Positions 7,149-15,713 of a stretch of 28,596 bases of DNA are shown piece after piece. Source of the DNA: a virus; the IMG/VR virus record IMGVR_UViG_3300046002_006149, positions 1 through 28,596 of that record; one strand, written 5' to 3'. The number at the start of each line of letters is the position of its first letter. The stretch's first letter is position 1. The notes under the pieces are model-generated. The model was not told the DNA's origin and searched no databases. It saw nothing but the letters and a program-made list of their open reading frames with translations. Position numbers and translations under genes: made by a program.

Positions 7149-8627
7149 TTATTTTTTATTAACAATTTGGAACTGAAGTTCTCTTTTATAAGTATCTATA
7201 TTTCTATCAGATACAACTTTTATATCTATAAAATATTCATTAGGTAATTTATCAGTAGTGTCAAATATAAAGTAGTAAGAATCGGGTGTTTTATTAATAC
7301 GGGTCCAATCTTGTACCTGTACCTCAGTATTACCACCTTCTTTAACATAAACTCTATAGTAAGCCTCAACACTACCAAGTATTTGGTTAGATGAATATGC
7401 CCTTTTGATTATTACGTTAACCTTTCTGATATCTGTATTTAATATCTGTTCGTTTTGTTTGATACCACTAAAACTAAATCCATAAATTTTTGGGGTATCG
7501 GTTGTTGAGCCAATTTGGTAGTTACCATACTTAGTTAATAATACAAATTGATTTTGGACGTTTGTAATGGACTTTGAGTTGATTGTTAGTCCACTCCATT
7601 CATCGTAGTAGATACATGGAATTGTAGTCCCTGTAAGACCACTAATAACAACTTTATAAACACCCTTTGTTACTCTACATGTAGAAAGACCCGTATAACC
7701 AGGTACGAGGTTCTCATTTGTATCTAAAATATTTACTTTAGGGTTAGAATCTAAATTGGTTGATACTCCATTCTCGTATACATACAAATATAAATTATTG
7801 TTGTTTCCTGCGTAGAATGTATTTCTATCGTCCAAGATTAAATCGTTATAATTTGTTTCTAGGTATGGTTCATAAAATGTCTGAGTATGTGGGGAAAAGA
7901 AACCGACAGAGTAATTCTCAGTTAAACCCGATATATTTTCAACAGAGGGGTAATATGCAATTATCCATCCGGCCGGGGCTGCCGTACCACCAGTCATAAT
8001 TGCGTTAATTTCATTAGTCATATCAAATTCAATATTTTCATTACCGAATTCAAAATGTTGAGTATCGACCACTGTGAGTGCAGAATAATTTAATCCTGTA
8101 AGTCCTGTTAGGGAATTTGTGTTGTTATATATACCTGGTGTCGACCAACCGGAAATTGTAGTCGATTGATACCAATTTGAAGGTCTATTTGAAAATGACC
8201 TATCGTTAAAATTTGTTACACCAAAATCATAATAATCATACCCAACACCACTATCCCATGTTTGAGTTGTACCCGTGTTACCTGAATATTTTGGTATTCT
8301 TAATAATAATAAATCAAATGATGTTGCTCTTCTTCTACCTTCACTTGTTTTGTCGTTCAATAACTCATTATCAAAGAAAGACGTGTTAGTCATTTTTAAT
8401 GTGTGAGTAGGAACTTGTCCGCAACTTGTAGATATAATACCGTTATTATAGTTGTTTGTTAAACCTGTTAAATCAATATTGAAAATATATCTACTAAAAC
8501 CTAAAGGAATTCCAACATTACTAACATTACCATAAAACAATTCAACAATCGGATTTCTACCCGTATTTGTATATGAGTTGTATAATATAGTATTTGACTT
8601 ACTAAAATAAGACTTATAAATTGACAT
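7149..8627 (-). CDS. Large Gly/Asn/Thr-rich virion structural protein (tail or baseplate)
   Basis: This 492-residue protein has no signal peptide or membrane segment. It is rich in Asn, Thr, Tyr and Gly with alternating beta-strand patterns throughout, as in phage tail, baseplate-wedge or fibre proteins. The middle region (YEPYLETNYNDLILDDRNTF) resembles beta-sandwich DNRLRE-type surface modules, a weak resemblance only. The C-terminal third, with immunoglobulin-like strands such as VEAYYRVYVKEG and PNEYFIDIKVVSDR, looks like another beta domain. It lies directly downstream of the gp5-like hub gene, consistent with a baseplate or tail-tip component. I cannot match it to a named T4 protein. 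Confidence 0.75.
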   Translation of the reverse strand: MSIYKSYFSKSNTILYNSYTNTGRNPIVELFYGNVSNVGIPLGFSRYIFNIDLTGLTNNYNNGIISTSCGQVPTHTLKMTNTSFFDNELLNDKTSEGRRRATSFDLLLLRIPKYSGNTGTTQTWDSGVGYDYYDFGVTNFNDRSFSNRPSNWYQSTTISGWSTPGIYNNTNSLTGLTGLNYSALTVVDTQHFEFGNENIEFDMTNEINAIMTGGTAAPAGWIIAYYPSVENISGLTENYSVGFFSPHTQTFYEPYLETNYNDLILDDRNTFYAGNNNNLYLYVYENGVSTNLDSNPKVNILDTNENLVPGYTGLSTCRVTKGVYKVVISGLTGTTIPCIYYDEWSGLTINSKSITNVQNQFVLLTKYGNYQIGSTTDTPKIYGFSFSGIKQNEQILNTDIRKVNVIIKRAYSSNQILGSVEAYYRVYVKEGGNTEVQVQDWTRINKTPDSYYFIFDTTDKLPNEYFIDIKVVSDRNIDTYKRELQFQIVNKK

Positions 8628-8641
8628 TTTGTATTTTATAT

Positions 8642-8648
8642 ATAAATA
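8642..8648 (-). promoter_or_regulatory. TATTTAT element before the large structural gene
   Basis: On the minus strand AAGTATTTATATATAAAATAC lies in the gap between the gp5-like gene and the 492-residue structural gene. The TATTTAT ends 14 bases before the ATG, the same spacing as before gp21. The plus strand reads TATAAATA at 8641-8648. Confidence 0.3.
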
Positions 8649-8649
8649 C

Positions 8650-10218
8650 TTAGTTAAGTCGAATATTGTTATTTAATACTTTTTGATATGCGTTGAACAT
8701 TGATGAAAGTAATTCATCGGATGTTAATTGGTCCACAGTTGTTGGTAATGGTGGTAGACCCGGATAAGAATGGACGTGAGTTATACAAAATCTTACGATA
8801 AGTTCCAAAAGTTCTAATAATTCTTCACCTCTTACCATTGATGAGGTATTAGGTTCTATATCGTCAAGTATATCAGACTTTTCAAACCCGTAGATACCCC
8901 TATCAAAATTTATTTTTTTCTTACCTTCAATTTCGGTTTCGTTTGATAATAAAAATAACCTTGATGCCCCAAGTAGTCCAACTGTATTGTTATTTAATAT
9001 TGCTCTACTTGGTACGTACACTGAATTTTGAAATTCGAGAGGTATTCTCGGTGAAAGTTTAGCATCAATAACCAACCCAAAACCTGGCGTAACATCGGCA
9101 TTTGATATTTTAACCAAAGACATTAACTTACTCATGTTAGAAGATGCAATAAGTTGTCCTGTTTGTGGATTAGTTACCAAATCATATACTTTTTTAGTTG
9201 GTCTATAATAGAATGGAAATTGTTCGCTTTGTTTTAATGCTGGTTGTAATAATGCAGTTTCAGGATTAGTTATAACACTTTTAAGTCTTTGAACTATTTC
9301 TAATGATAATTGTTCTAAATTCAAACCAACAGGTAATGTAATCATACGTATTAGTTGAACCCCATCATCTGTAGTTCCACTCAAATTTATTTGTGTTGTT
9401 ACATTAAAATTACCTGTTAACGTTTTTTCAGCTAACTTTTCAGTTCTTAACTGATAAAAATAAATCACACCAGTAAATGCTGAAAATTGATTTTCAGGAT
9501 TTAATACGTCGTATTCGATAAGATACTTAATTGGTTTTTTATTAGATACTAATTTTTGTCTAAATTGTGGATTACCAAATATGGTGTCGGTATCGAATTT
9601 TGATAATTGAAAAAATGCTCTCTTAGGTTCAAAATCAGGTATTTGACCTGTTGTAAATTCTTTGTGTTTACCGGCTCTTAATAGAACATCATTTTCTTTT
9701 ATAACCACATCTGCAGTTCCCCTACCATTTAGTGAAATATCTACAGGTTCAGGAAAAACACCATTACTTTTTTCATTTTTGTAAGTACCGTTTTGATTTT
9801 TAATTGGTGGTATTCTCGATGTTGAGTTAACGTAACCTGAACTTAATCTTGTTTGTGAAGATGAATCATCTTCATATTTTATTGTTAGAGGTGAAGAATA
9901 AGTACTAATCATGTAGAATCTATTTCTACCTGTTTTGATTTTTGTGTTATAGTAAAATAACATCACCTTTTCACCAACCTTAGGTACTTGATTAACGAAG
10001 TATGGTAAAAGTGGTAAATAAATAAATGGGTCAAAATCAGACCATGGACCGTTTTTGTTTGGGTCATTTGAATTTGGGTCAAATTTAGGATTTGAATTTT
10101 GTAAAGCAGTCTGATTTAATGTTTCAGGTTCTACCCTAATTCTACCTAACATAAGTGGGTCATCATTTGATATACACTTACCAAAAAATATTTGTTGACC
10201 ATCAATTAAATCACTCAT
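8650..10218 (-). CDS. 5: Baseplate hub protein, gp5-like OB-fold, without lysozyme domain
   Basis: This 522-residue protein has the N-terminal OB-fold signature of the T4 gp5 baseplate hub. It starts with QQIFFGKCISNDDPLMLGRI, continues through FDPFIYLPLLPYF, then VPKVGEKVMLFYYNTKIKTG, all within residues 8-115. T4 gp5 (575 residues) then carries a T4-lysozyme domain and a beta-helix needle. Here I see no E-x8-D-x5-T lysozyme site and no repeated needle strands; the middle is unassigned and the C-terminus is helical (ELLELLELIVRFCITHVHSY). The family forms the centre of the baseplate through which the tail tube passes. The protein overlaps the small upstream coiled-coil gene by 8 bases. Confidence 0.85.
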   Translation of the reverse strand: MSDLIDGQQIFFGKCISNDDPLMLGRIRVEPETLNQTALQNSNPKFDPNSNDPNKNGPWSDFDPFIYLPLLPYFVNQVPKVGEKVMLFYYNTKIKTGRNRFYMISTYSSPLTIKYEDDSSSQTRLSSGYVNSTSRIPPIKNQNGTYKNEKSNGVFPEPVDISLNGRGTADVVIKENDVLLRAGKHKEFTTGQIPDFEPKRAFFQLSKFDTDTIFGNPQFRQKLVSNKKPIKYLIEYDVLNPENQFSAFTGVIYFYQLRTEKLAEKTLTGNFNVTTQINLSGTTDDGVQLIRMITLPVGLNLEQLSLEIVQRLKSVITNPETALLQPALKQSEQFPFYYRPTKKVYDLVTNPQTGQLIASSNMSKLMSLVKISNADVTPGFGLVIDAKLSPRIPLEFQNSVYVPSRAILNNNTVGLLGASRLFLLSNETEIEGKKKINFDRGIYGFEKSDILDDIEPNTSSMVRGEELLELLELIVRFCITHVHSYPGLPPLPTTVDQLTSDELLSSMFNAYQKVLNNNIRLN

Positions 10219-10411
10219 TCATTCTTTTTTTATATTCTTTATAAATTTTGTTATACTCCTTTTCTGCATTATCTAAATGATTTGTTAATTTGATAATTAA
10301 ATCTTTTGTTTTATCAAAATCATCTTTTAGAAAATCCATTACTTCAACCAAAGACTTATTTGGTTTATTTTTGTAGTTTTCCAATATTTCTTTTATTTCT
10401 TTTGTGTCCAT
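10211..10411 (-). CDS. Small helical (coiled-coil) hypothetical protein
   Basis: This 66-residue, Lys/Glu-rich protein is predicted all-helical, with heptad-like spacing from about residue 20 (VEVMDFLKDDFDKTKDLIIK) to the end. It sits between the 665-residue structural gene (1-base gap) and the gp5-like hub gene (8-base overlap), so it is almost certainly co-translated with them. It may be a chaperone or minor component of the baseplate, but the sequence gives no family match. Confidence 0.7.
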   Translation of the reverse strand: MDTKEIKEILENYKNKPNKSLVEVMDFLKDDFDKTKDLIIKLTNHLDNAEKEYNKIYKEYKKRMNE

Positions 10412-10412
10412 G

Positions 10413-12410
10413 TTAAAAAGATTTTCCGTATCCTTTAGTTGGTTTTGTTGTACCTGGACCTGCTAGACCAGGTACGATTACTTTTAATGGTGGGATAAAA
10501 ATTTCAGTTTTACCATTCTCGGTTTGTTCTTTATTCATACCCGAAATGATATTTTTGAAAGCGTTGTTCATTTGATTTGGTGAACCATCGGGTAAGTCTC
10601 CTGTTGGTAGACCTGATTTTTGTAAATTCTCAATTACATTTGCAAATGCTCTAGTATCTGAAACCCCACTTAATAATCGAGACGCAGCTAATGCAAATGT
10701 CGGTAACCCAATATTGAGTTGGTTTAAGGCTAAATTTAACAACTTTAATATTTCATCAATCACACTTTTACAATTTCTAAAATCAATCAAAGCTTCACCA
10801 ACAATCAATAACGCGTATAATATTGCCGAATACATTTGAAGTTGTTTATTCTTAGCTTCCTTTATAATGTCTTGTATTATCCCATCAACTAATTTCTTAA
10901 TATCTCTTTTAACAATTGTAAATAATTCTTCAACATAAAGAGCAAAAATTCTTCTTATAAAGTTTACATTGAAATTTCTGAATGTTTTCATAAACCCGTT
11001 CAAATCGTCAAACGAATTATCTAATGTTTGAGATAAATTGTTGTTTACCGCTTTAACCATTATTAAAAAACCTAACATAACTTTAGGTGATAGTACAGTA
11101 CGATAAATTACTTTAGCCATCTGATTGATAACCTTTAAGTCAATATCTGCTTTTATATTTAAATCAACACCAATTCCAGGTACTAAATTATTCCAATTAG
11201 GGTCTTTTGATAATTCATCAAGTGCCTGTTCCATTAAATCTATTTGGGTACTTGGGTTTGTTTCCGTAATCACTTGGTCTAATGCTCCAAACATACCCTG
11301 AGTATTAATAGGTAACTTTACACCTTCACAGGATTCAAATTCAACAAGACCTGATGATATGTTATTTATTTCATTTTCAATAATTCTTAATTCTTGATTT
11401 GAAACTTCAAAAAAAGAATCATCAATTAAATCTTGGTCATTTAATTTTGCATTACCACTAACATCTATTCTTTTAGTTGGGTCGGAACATATACCCATAA
11501 TTCTTTTAATAACTAAATCAAACTTTTTTTCTTCTCTCATTTTATCGGTAGAAATCCCTAATTCAAAATCAAAACCACCGAATAATTGGTTTAACATTTC
11601 TGTAAAAATTGTATTAAGACCTAAAATATCAATACTTTCATAGTAATCAAATAAAAAGTCAGCGACCGTGTTTGTGTTATTTGGTTGCTGATTCAAGGTT
11701 ATTTTATAGTAATCACCAAAATTTGTAGGATTTACCGCTGGATAAAATTGTACATATTCGATATCAAATAATTGTTGACCTGATGCTCCATAATATTTTG
11801 TCCCATAATCCGTCTGATAAGATTGCCCAATATTTTGTAATCTTTTATAAAGTTCCCTATTTAAACTATAAGGAATAGCACCGGGTGATGAATCTTTTGT
11901 TTCATAATAATACTTAGCTGTTTCATCCTCAGGTGATAAAACTAATCTTTTGAATAAATCTATTTGACTAACTTTGATGTATATATCTTGGCCTAATTTG
12001 TCTTGATATGATTGTTCTTCTGAACAATCTAAAGTTTTTATTATTTCTTCAGTTAAGATTGTTTTTATTTGTGGTTTAGTGTTTTGAGCGGCTTGTAAAA
12101 ATAATCGTCTAACACTATCTAATGATTTGTTCTCGGAAGGTGGAAATGTTTCTCTAAATAAGTCTAAAAGTTGTTCTAATTGATTTTTTACTTCACTTTT
12201 TATATCATTTTTTAACTTACTAGTAAATGTTGCACCTGATTTCTCAAGCTCACTAATTTGTTTTACAACATCACTTTTTTTCTTATCTAAAGATTTTGTT
12301 GCGTTCTCTCTATTTTTTTCAAAATCACTTTTTTTATTTTCTACGGTTGTTTTATAAGCACTAATTTTAGTCTTTGCCTTATCATAGTCATTCTGTAAGT
12401 CTAAACCCAT
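10413..12410 (-). CDS. Large structural protein with N-terminal coiled coil
   Basis: This 665-residue protein begins with a long charged coiled coil (about residues 1-85, containing DKAKTKISAYKTTVENKKSD). A mixed region follows with Tyr/Asn-rich loops, then a long helical part. That part includes two hydrophobic stretches, MLGFLIMVKAV (about 445-455) and MYSAILYALLIVGEALIDF (about 530-548), which may be buried or amphipathic helices. The C-terminus is a Gly/Pro-rich tail (VPGLAGPGTTKPTKGYGKSF). It is embedded in the hub/structural cluster, which argues for a virion or tail-assembly protein. A tape-measure-like role is possible given the helices, but length and context do not prove it. No named homologue is recognised. 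Confidence 0.75.
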   Translation of the reverse strand: MGLDLQNDYDKAKTKISAYKTTVENKKSDFEKNRENATKSLDKKKSDVVKQISELEKSGATFTSKLKNDIKSEVKNQLEQLLDLFRETFPPSENKSLDSVRRLFLQAAQNTKPQIKTILTEEIIKTLDCSEEQSYQDKLGQDIYIKVSQIDLFKRLVLSPEDETAKYYYETKDSSPGAIPYSLNRELYKRLQNIGQSYQTDYGTKYYGASGQQLFDIEYVQFYPAVNPTNFGDYYKITLNQQPNNTNTVADFLFDYYESIDILGLNTIFTEMLNQLFGGFDFELGISTDKMREEKKFDLVIKRIMGICSDPTKRIDVSGNAKLNDQDLIDDSFFEVSNQELRIIENEINNISSGLVEFESCEGVKLPINTQGMFGALDQVITETNPSTQIDLMEQALDELSKDPNWNNLVPGIGVDLNIKADIDLKVINQMAKVIYRTVLSPKVMLGFLIMVKAVNNNLSQTLDNSFDDLNGFMKTFRNFNVNFIRRIFALYVEELFTIVKRDIKKLVDGIIQDIIKEAKNKQLQMYSAILYALLIVGEALIDFRNCKSVIDEILKLLNLALNQLNIGLPTFALAASRLLSGVSDTRAFANVIENLQKSGLPTGDLPDGSPNQMNNAFKNIISGMNKEQTENGKTEIFIPPLKVIVPGLAGPGTTKPTKGYGKSF

Positions 12411-12412
12411 GG

Positions 12413-12781
12413 TTATAATTGGTAATTTTGACCTTTATTATTATCAACATCTTTTTGTATCAAAGACTGTAGAGTATCTTCATCCATATCGGAAAGACTG
12501 AAAGATTCTTCTTTGGAGTTGTTTGATTTTTCCCATATACTTGATTGTAATTTTGACAAAGTAAGTTTTTTCTCAATGGTATCATTAATTATTTTTTGCT
12601 GTTCTTTAATGATTGGACCAATAACTGTCATATCCTCAGCATCTTTCAATAATGCCAACATCTTATTTTGTATCCTAATAGCTGTTGCTCTTTGCTCAAC
12701 TAACTCATTGTAGATTTCCTGCATTAAACCTAATACGGAATCTTTATTAAGATTTATTTCTTTTTTTCTTGTGCGGTTCAT
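12413..12781 (-). CDS. Small helical hypothetical protein between sigma factor and structural genes
   Basis: This 122-residue, charged, mostly helical protein has a basic N-terminus (MNRTRKKEINLNKDS), a long helical middle (EIYNELVEQRATAIRIQNKM and KEQQKIINDTIEKKL) and an acidic Ser/Asp-rich end (SLSDMDEDTLQSL). Size, helical core and position before large structural genes would fit a small terminase subunit of the gp16 type, but no diagnostic motif supports this and no large terminase is in the window. It ends 2 bases before the 665-residue gene and starts 16 bases after the sigma gene ends. Confidence 0.7.
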   Translation of the reverse strand: MNRTRKKEINLNKDSVLGLMQEIYNELVEQRATAIRIQNKMLALLKDAEDMTVIGPIIKEQQKIINDTIEKKLTLSKLQSSIWEKSNNSKEESFSLSDMDEDTLQSLIQKDVDNNKGQNYQL

Positions 12782-12785
12782 AACA

Positions 12786-12792
12786 ATAAATA
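12786..12792 (-). promoter_or_regulatory. TATTTAT element downstream of the sigma gene
   Basis: On the minus strand AAATATTTATTGTT fills the short gap after the sigma gene. It ends 4 bases before the ATG at 12781, the same spacing as the element at 5961. It could allow the structural genes to be transcribed independently of the sugar and sigma genes upstream. Confidence 0.3.
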
Positions 12793-12797
12793 TTTTA

Positions 12798-13550
12798 TTA
12801 TTGATTATGTATTTTTTTAAGAGTTTCTAAATAAAGAGTCTTATATTTTTTTAAATAAGTTCTTATTTCTTTTGTACTTAAATTGGTCATTTCTCTTAAT
12901 GTTAATAACACAATATTCTTGTTAAATTTGTTATTATCATTACCTATAAAAATATTACCATAGTCATCGAATAATTCAATGAGTGCATAACCCAACTTAC
13001 TTTCGTTCTCCTGTAATTCATTACCCCCAACATATTTTTTCAGGTCAATCAAGAAAACATCAATAATTTTTTCAGCATCTATTTTTTCAAACTCTAAATA
13101 GTAGACCATATCCGGTCTATTTTCTAAAGTACCGGATATGTCCTCGTATGAAATTTTTCTATTCGTTTCTTTTTGGTCTTTTAAGATTTGACCCATCAAA
13201 TAATTTTTACATATAGTACCGAAGTAAGAATATGCTTTTTTATTCTTTGCTGGTTTGAATTTGTCAACTTTAGTCATTAGAAAAGAATGCGTATCCGTGT
13301 GAATATCGTTATAGTTCATATCTTTCCTATAAAGTTTATATCTTCTTATGATTGATTCAATCATCTTATCAAGAGGGTCTCTTAAAAATTCATTATAAAT
13401 AACTTCTTTTTCGTATTTTGTTTCAGCTATAATATAAGCCTTAACTGCCTCTTCCTCACGTACATCAAAGTAATTTGCCTTTTTTACTTTCTTTTCCGTC
13501 TTTTGCTCTTCGTATGTAACCTCAACAACAGTTCCAGACGATACAAACAT
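12798..13550 (-). CDS. 55: Late-transcription sigma factor, T4 gp55-like
   Basis: This 250-residue protein has a sigma region 2-like core at about residues 55-125. EFLRDPLDKMIESIIRRYKL is followed by HTDTHSFLMTKVDKFKPAKN and KAYSYFGTICKNYLMGQILK, the pattern of T4-type gp55 in environmental phages (core-polymerase binding and -10 recognition). The last 33 residues (LREMTNLSTKEIRTYLKKYK onward) look like a helix-turn-helix, as in sigma region 4, which classical T4 gp55 (185 residues) lacks. The N-terminal 50 residues are an extra Lys/Glu-rich extension. gp55 directs host RNA polymerase to late promoters TATAAATA. Its start overlaps the stop of the upstream glycosyltransferase gene by 1 base (TAATG). 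Confidence 0.82.
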   Translation of the reverse strand: MFVSSGTVVEVTYEEQKTEKKVKKANYFDVREEEAVKAYIIAETKYEKEVIYNEFLRDPLDKMIESIIRRYKLYRKDMNYNDIHTDTHSFLMTKVDKFKPAKNKKAYSYFGTICKNYLMGQILKDQKETNRKISYEDISGTLENRPDMVYYLEFEKIDAEKIIDVFLIDLKKYVGGNELQENESKLGYALIELFDDYGNIFIGNDNNKFNKNIVLLTLREMTNLSTKEIRTYLKKYKTLYLETLKKIHNQ

Positions 13551-14356
13551 TACGCTTCTTGTGCTTCGTATTTTATGTTTCTATCTGCAGTAAAGAAATG
13601 TTCTTTTTTTGCTGAGTCAATCCAAAATGCGATTTCATTGTCTGAAATTCTATTTTGACCATTTTTATAATTCCAAAAAATAGAACCTTCTCTAAAGTTC
13701 ATGTGTTTGTAACCAATTCTTGGGATAGTCATAATTTGAGCAGAATTGTATGTAAGACGAAGTAAAAACTCATAAACAAATGTCAGCTTAAAAGATGGTT
13801 TGAATCCACCATTATCTAAGAATGTTGATTTTTTTATAACCATACCACTCGTTTGAAAGTTTTGGTATTCCATTAAAACTTCATTTGTCAAATAACCAAT
13901 CTCAGAGTTCAAACTTGCTGCAAATGTTGCTTCATTTGTAAAACCAACAAACATACCTTTTTCGTCAGTATCAACAACTAATGCTAAAAATGCATCTACT
14001 TCTGGATACGCTTCAGAATATCTTTTTACATTCTTAAACCAAATTGTTGAGTACTCATCATCAAATTCTAAAATACTAACTAACTCGGATTTAGCGTTTT
14101 CAACACCAAGATTAATTTGAGATGAGAAATCCACTTTACCTGTGTTCTCAACAAAATTTACAGTTAGTCCACTATAGTCAAAACTTTGTAGTTTATTTTT
14201 TAATCCATCTTCATCTGAATGTACCACAACTAATTCGGTTGGTTGTACTTGTTGAATCTGTAAAGATTTAATTGCTCTTTCATAATACTCATCAAAATTT
14301 CTTTGTTTCGATGAGTTAATAGGTAAAATTACCGATACGTCTAATGTGTTTTCCAT
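13550..14356 (-). CDS. Glycosyltransferase family 2-like (GT-A fold)
   Basis: This 268-residue protein starts with the GT-A beta strand VSVILPINSSKQRNFDEYYE. It contains a helix for nucleotide-sugar binding (INLGVENAKSELVSILEFDD) whose LEFDDEYS (residues 96-103) takes the place of the metal-binding DxD motif. Later it has MVIKKSTFLDNGGFKPSFKL and a C-terminal acceptor region. GT2 enzymes transfer a sugar from a nucleotide diphosphate donor to a glycan, lipid or protein. There is no membrane segment, so it acts in the cytoplasm. It lies between a GT-B enzyme gene and the late sigma gene, at the downstream end of the sugar cluster. Donor and acceptor cannot be told. Confidence 0.8.
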   Translation of the reverse strand: MENTLDVSVILPINSSKQRNFDEYYERAIKSLQIQQVQPTELVVVHSDEDGLKNKLQSFDYSGLTVNFVENTGKVDFSSQINLGVENAKSELVSILEFDDEYSTIWFKNVKRYSEAYPEVDAFLALVVDTDEKGMFVGFTNEATFAASLNSEIGYLTNEVLMEYQNFQTSGMVIKKSTFLDNGGFKPSFKLTFVYEFLLRLTYNSAQIMTIPRIGYKHMNFREGSIFWNYKNGQNRISDNEIAFWIDSAKKEHFFTADRNIKYEAQEA

Positions 14357-14360
14357 AATA

Positions 14361-15428
14361 TTAATTTGTTTGTTCTGTTATATTCAATTTATCCAATTGT
14401 TCTTGGAATGCTTCAGCTCTTGAATTGAAAATATCATTAAATAAATCTAAAACACTACTTTCAAATTTTGATTTATTTTTAAACTCGTTAGAAGTAGTTA
14501 ACATGTTCTCATATAATTTTTCTGAGATATTATCCTCCAACCAATTTTGTACAAAGTTAGCTACAACGTCAACTATATCGTTTTCATTGTTTACCCATAC
14601 CCCATTTTCATCATTCATCCAAGTAGGTAACATATTTGGAACCTTACCAATTACCGGTGTTCCCGATGACATAGATTCTAATGGGAATGTACCAAATGAT
14701 GATTCGGCATCCACCCATACACTTAAAAACGACTCCTTCAAGAATTTAGAAAAGTCAGTCAATGAGATACCTCTCATGTCTCTAAATGTAATCCATCTAT
14801 ACTGAGGGTACTTCAAATAAAATGTTTTGATAATTTTAGCAGTAGCTCTTTGGTCTCTTGTGTGAATAGAGATAATTGGTTTAGAAGGTTTTTCTTTTTT
14901 ACTAAATGTTTCATCGATGTAAGGTTCAATTAAATCCACACTTACATTTTTCATAATTTCAGAAATATAATTTTTTTGAGTTTCTGAAGTTGTAATACAT
15001 TTATAAACGCCTAATTGAGACCATGTAACACCAGGTGCTAAAGTTTCTAACATATGGTCATATGCTTGACACAATACAATTTTACCACACGGTAAATTTT
15101 TAATTTGTTCCATTACGTGACCATACAATTCAGGAATAATAATTACATCTTCTGGTGAGATAGAAAGATTCTGACCATCAATTGCTTGATGGGGTAATTC
15201 CATGTACGATTCATTTAACCATGAAGAAACACCTTCATAATCTTTTGTTTCGTGAATAAGAATAGGATTATATCCATTTTCTTTCAATACGACCGCAAAA
15301 TCATAAATGTATTTTATCGAAGCTTTTGGGTTACCTTTTGTATCTTGCACTAAAAGGTAAATACGTGCCGTCTTGTCTTTTAATTTTTCAATTGAATTTT
15401 CAATTTTAACAATTTTTTCTAAGTCCAT
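14361..15428 (-). CDS. Glycosyltransferase, GT4-like (GT-B fold)
   Basis: This 355-residue, two-domain protein has an N-terminal half with IYLLVQDTKGNPKASIKYIY. The C-terminal half carries the donor-site hallmark AESSFGTFPLESMSSGTPVI at 241-260: Glu242 and Glu251 correspond to the E-x7/8-E pair, and G-T-P-V-I-G is the usual loop. It is close to the family's normal length of 350-400. It has no signal peptide or membrane helix, so it is cytoplasmic. It lies 4 bases upstream of the GT2 gene and 3 bases downstream of a small hypothetical gene. A role in glycosylating a phage product or host surface glycan is inferred from the cluster. Confidence 0.82.
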   Translation of the reverse strand: MDLEKIVKIENSIEKLKDKTARIYLLVQDTKGNPKASIKYIYDFAVVLKENGYNPILIHETKDYEGVSSWLNESYMELPHQAIDGQNLSISPEDVIIIPELYGHVMEQIKNLPCGKIVLCQAYDHMLETLAPGVTWSQLGVYKCITTSETQKNYISEIMKNVSVDLIEPYIDETFSKKEKPSKPIISIHTRDQRATAKIIKTFYLKYPQYRWITFRDMRGISLTDFSKFLKESFLSVWVDAESSFGTFPLESMSSGTPVIGKVPNMLPTWMNDENGVWVNNENDIVDVVANFVQNWLEDNISEKLYENMLTTSNEFKNKSKFESSVLDLFNDIFNSRAEAFQEQLDKLNITEQTN

Positions 15429-15431
15429 TTC

Positions 15432-15713
15432 TTAAAATTTTTTTATTATTTTATTTAATAGTAATGTATTAAAAGAAATTTTGAATGGTATAGACAATTC
15501 TTTTGCGCTGTGTAAGCCTAATGAATCATCAATTGATTCTCGTTCTGAAAGAACAATTTCCATTAATAACTTAAATGTTTCATATCTTGTAACACTTATT
15601 TGTTCATTTTCTGTTTCACCCGAAATAGGAATTAACTTAGAGTTAGCTAAACTAACTTGTGTTTCTAGTTCATCTACGTCGAAGTAATAATTTTCACCTA
15701 AAAATGGTATCAT
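15432..15713 (-). CDS. Small hypothetical protein beside PhoH and glycosyltransferase genes
   Basis: This 93-residue soluble protein (MIPFLGENYYFDVDELETQV at the start) has a helical middle (TRYETFKLLMEIVLSERESI) and a basic hydrophobic end (LLNKIIKKF). I recognise no family. It overlaps the stop of the HAD-like gene by 4 bases (ATGA-type coupling) and ends 3 bases before the GT4-like gene, so it is made with them. Its steady position in the operon supports a real gene. Confidence 0.7.
   Translation of the reverse strand: MIPFLGENYYFDVDELETQVSLANSKLIPISGETENEQISVTRYETFKLLMEIVLSERESIDDSLGLHSAKELSIPFKISFNTLLLNKIIKKF

Noticed and set aside
14425-14805. Plus-strand frame opposite the GT4-like gene, and similar frames at 7760, 20431, 21722 and 22474
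   Set aside because: They lie fully inside strongly supported minus-strand genes and show no domain or start context.
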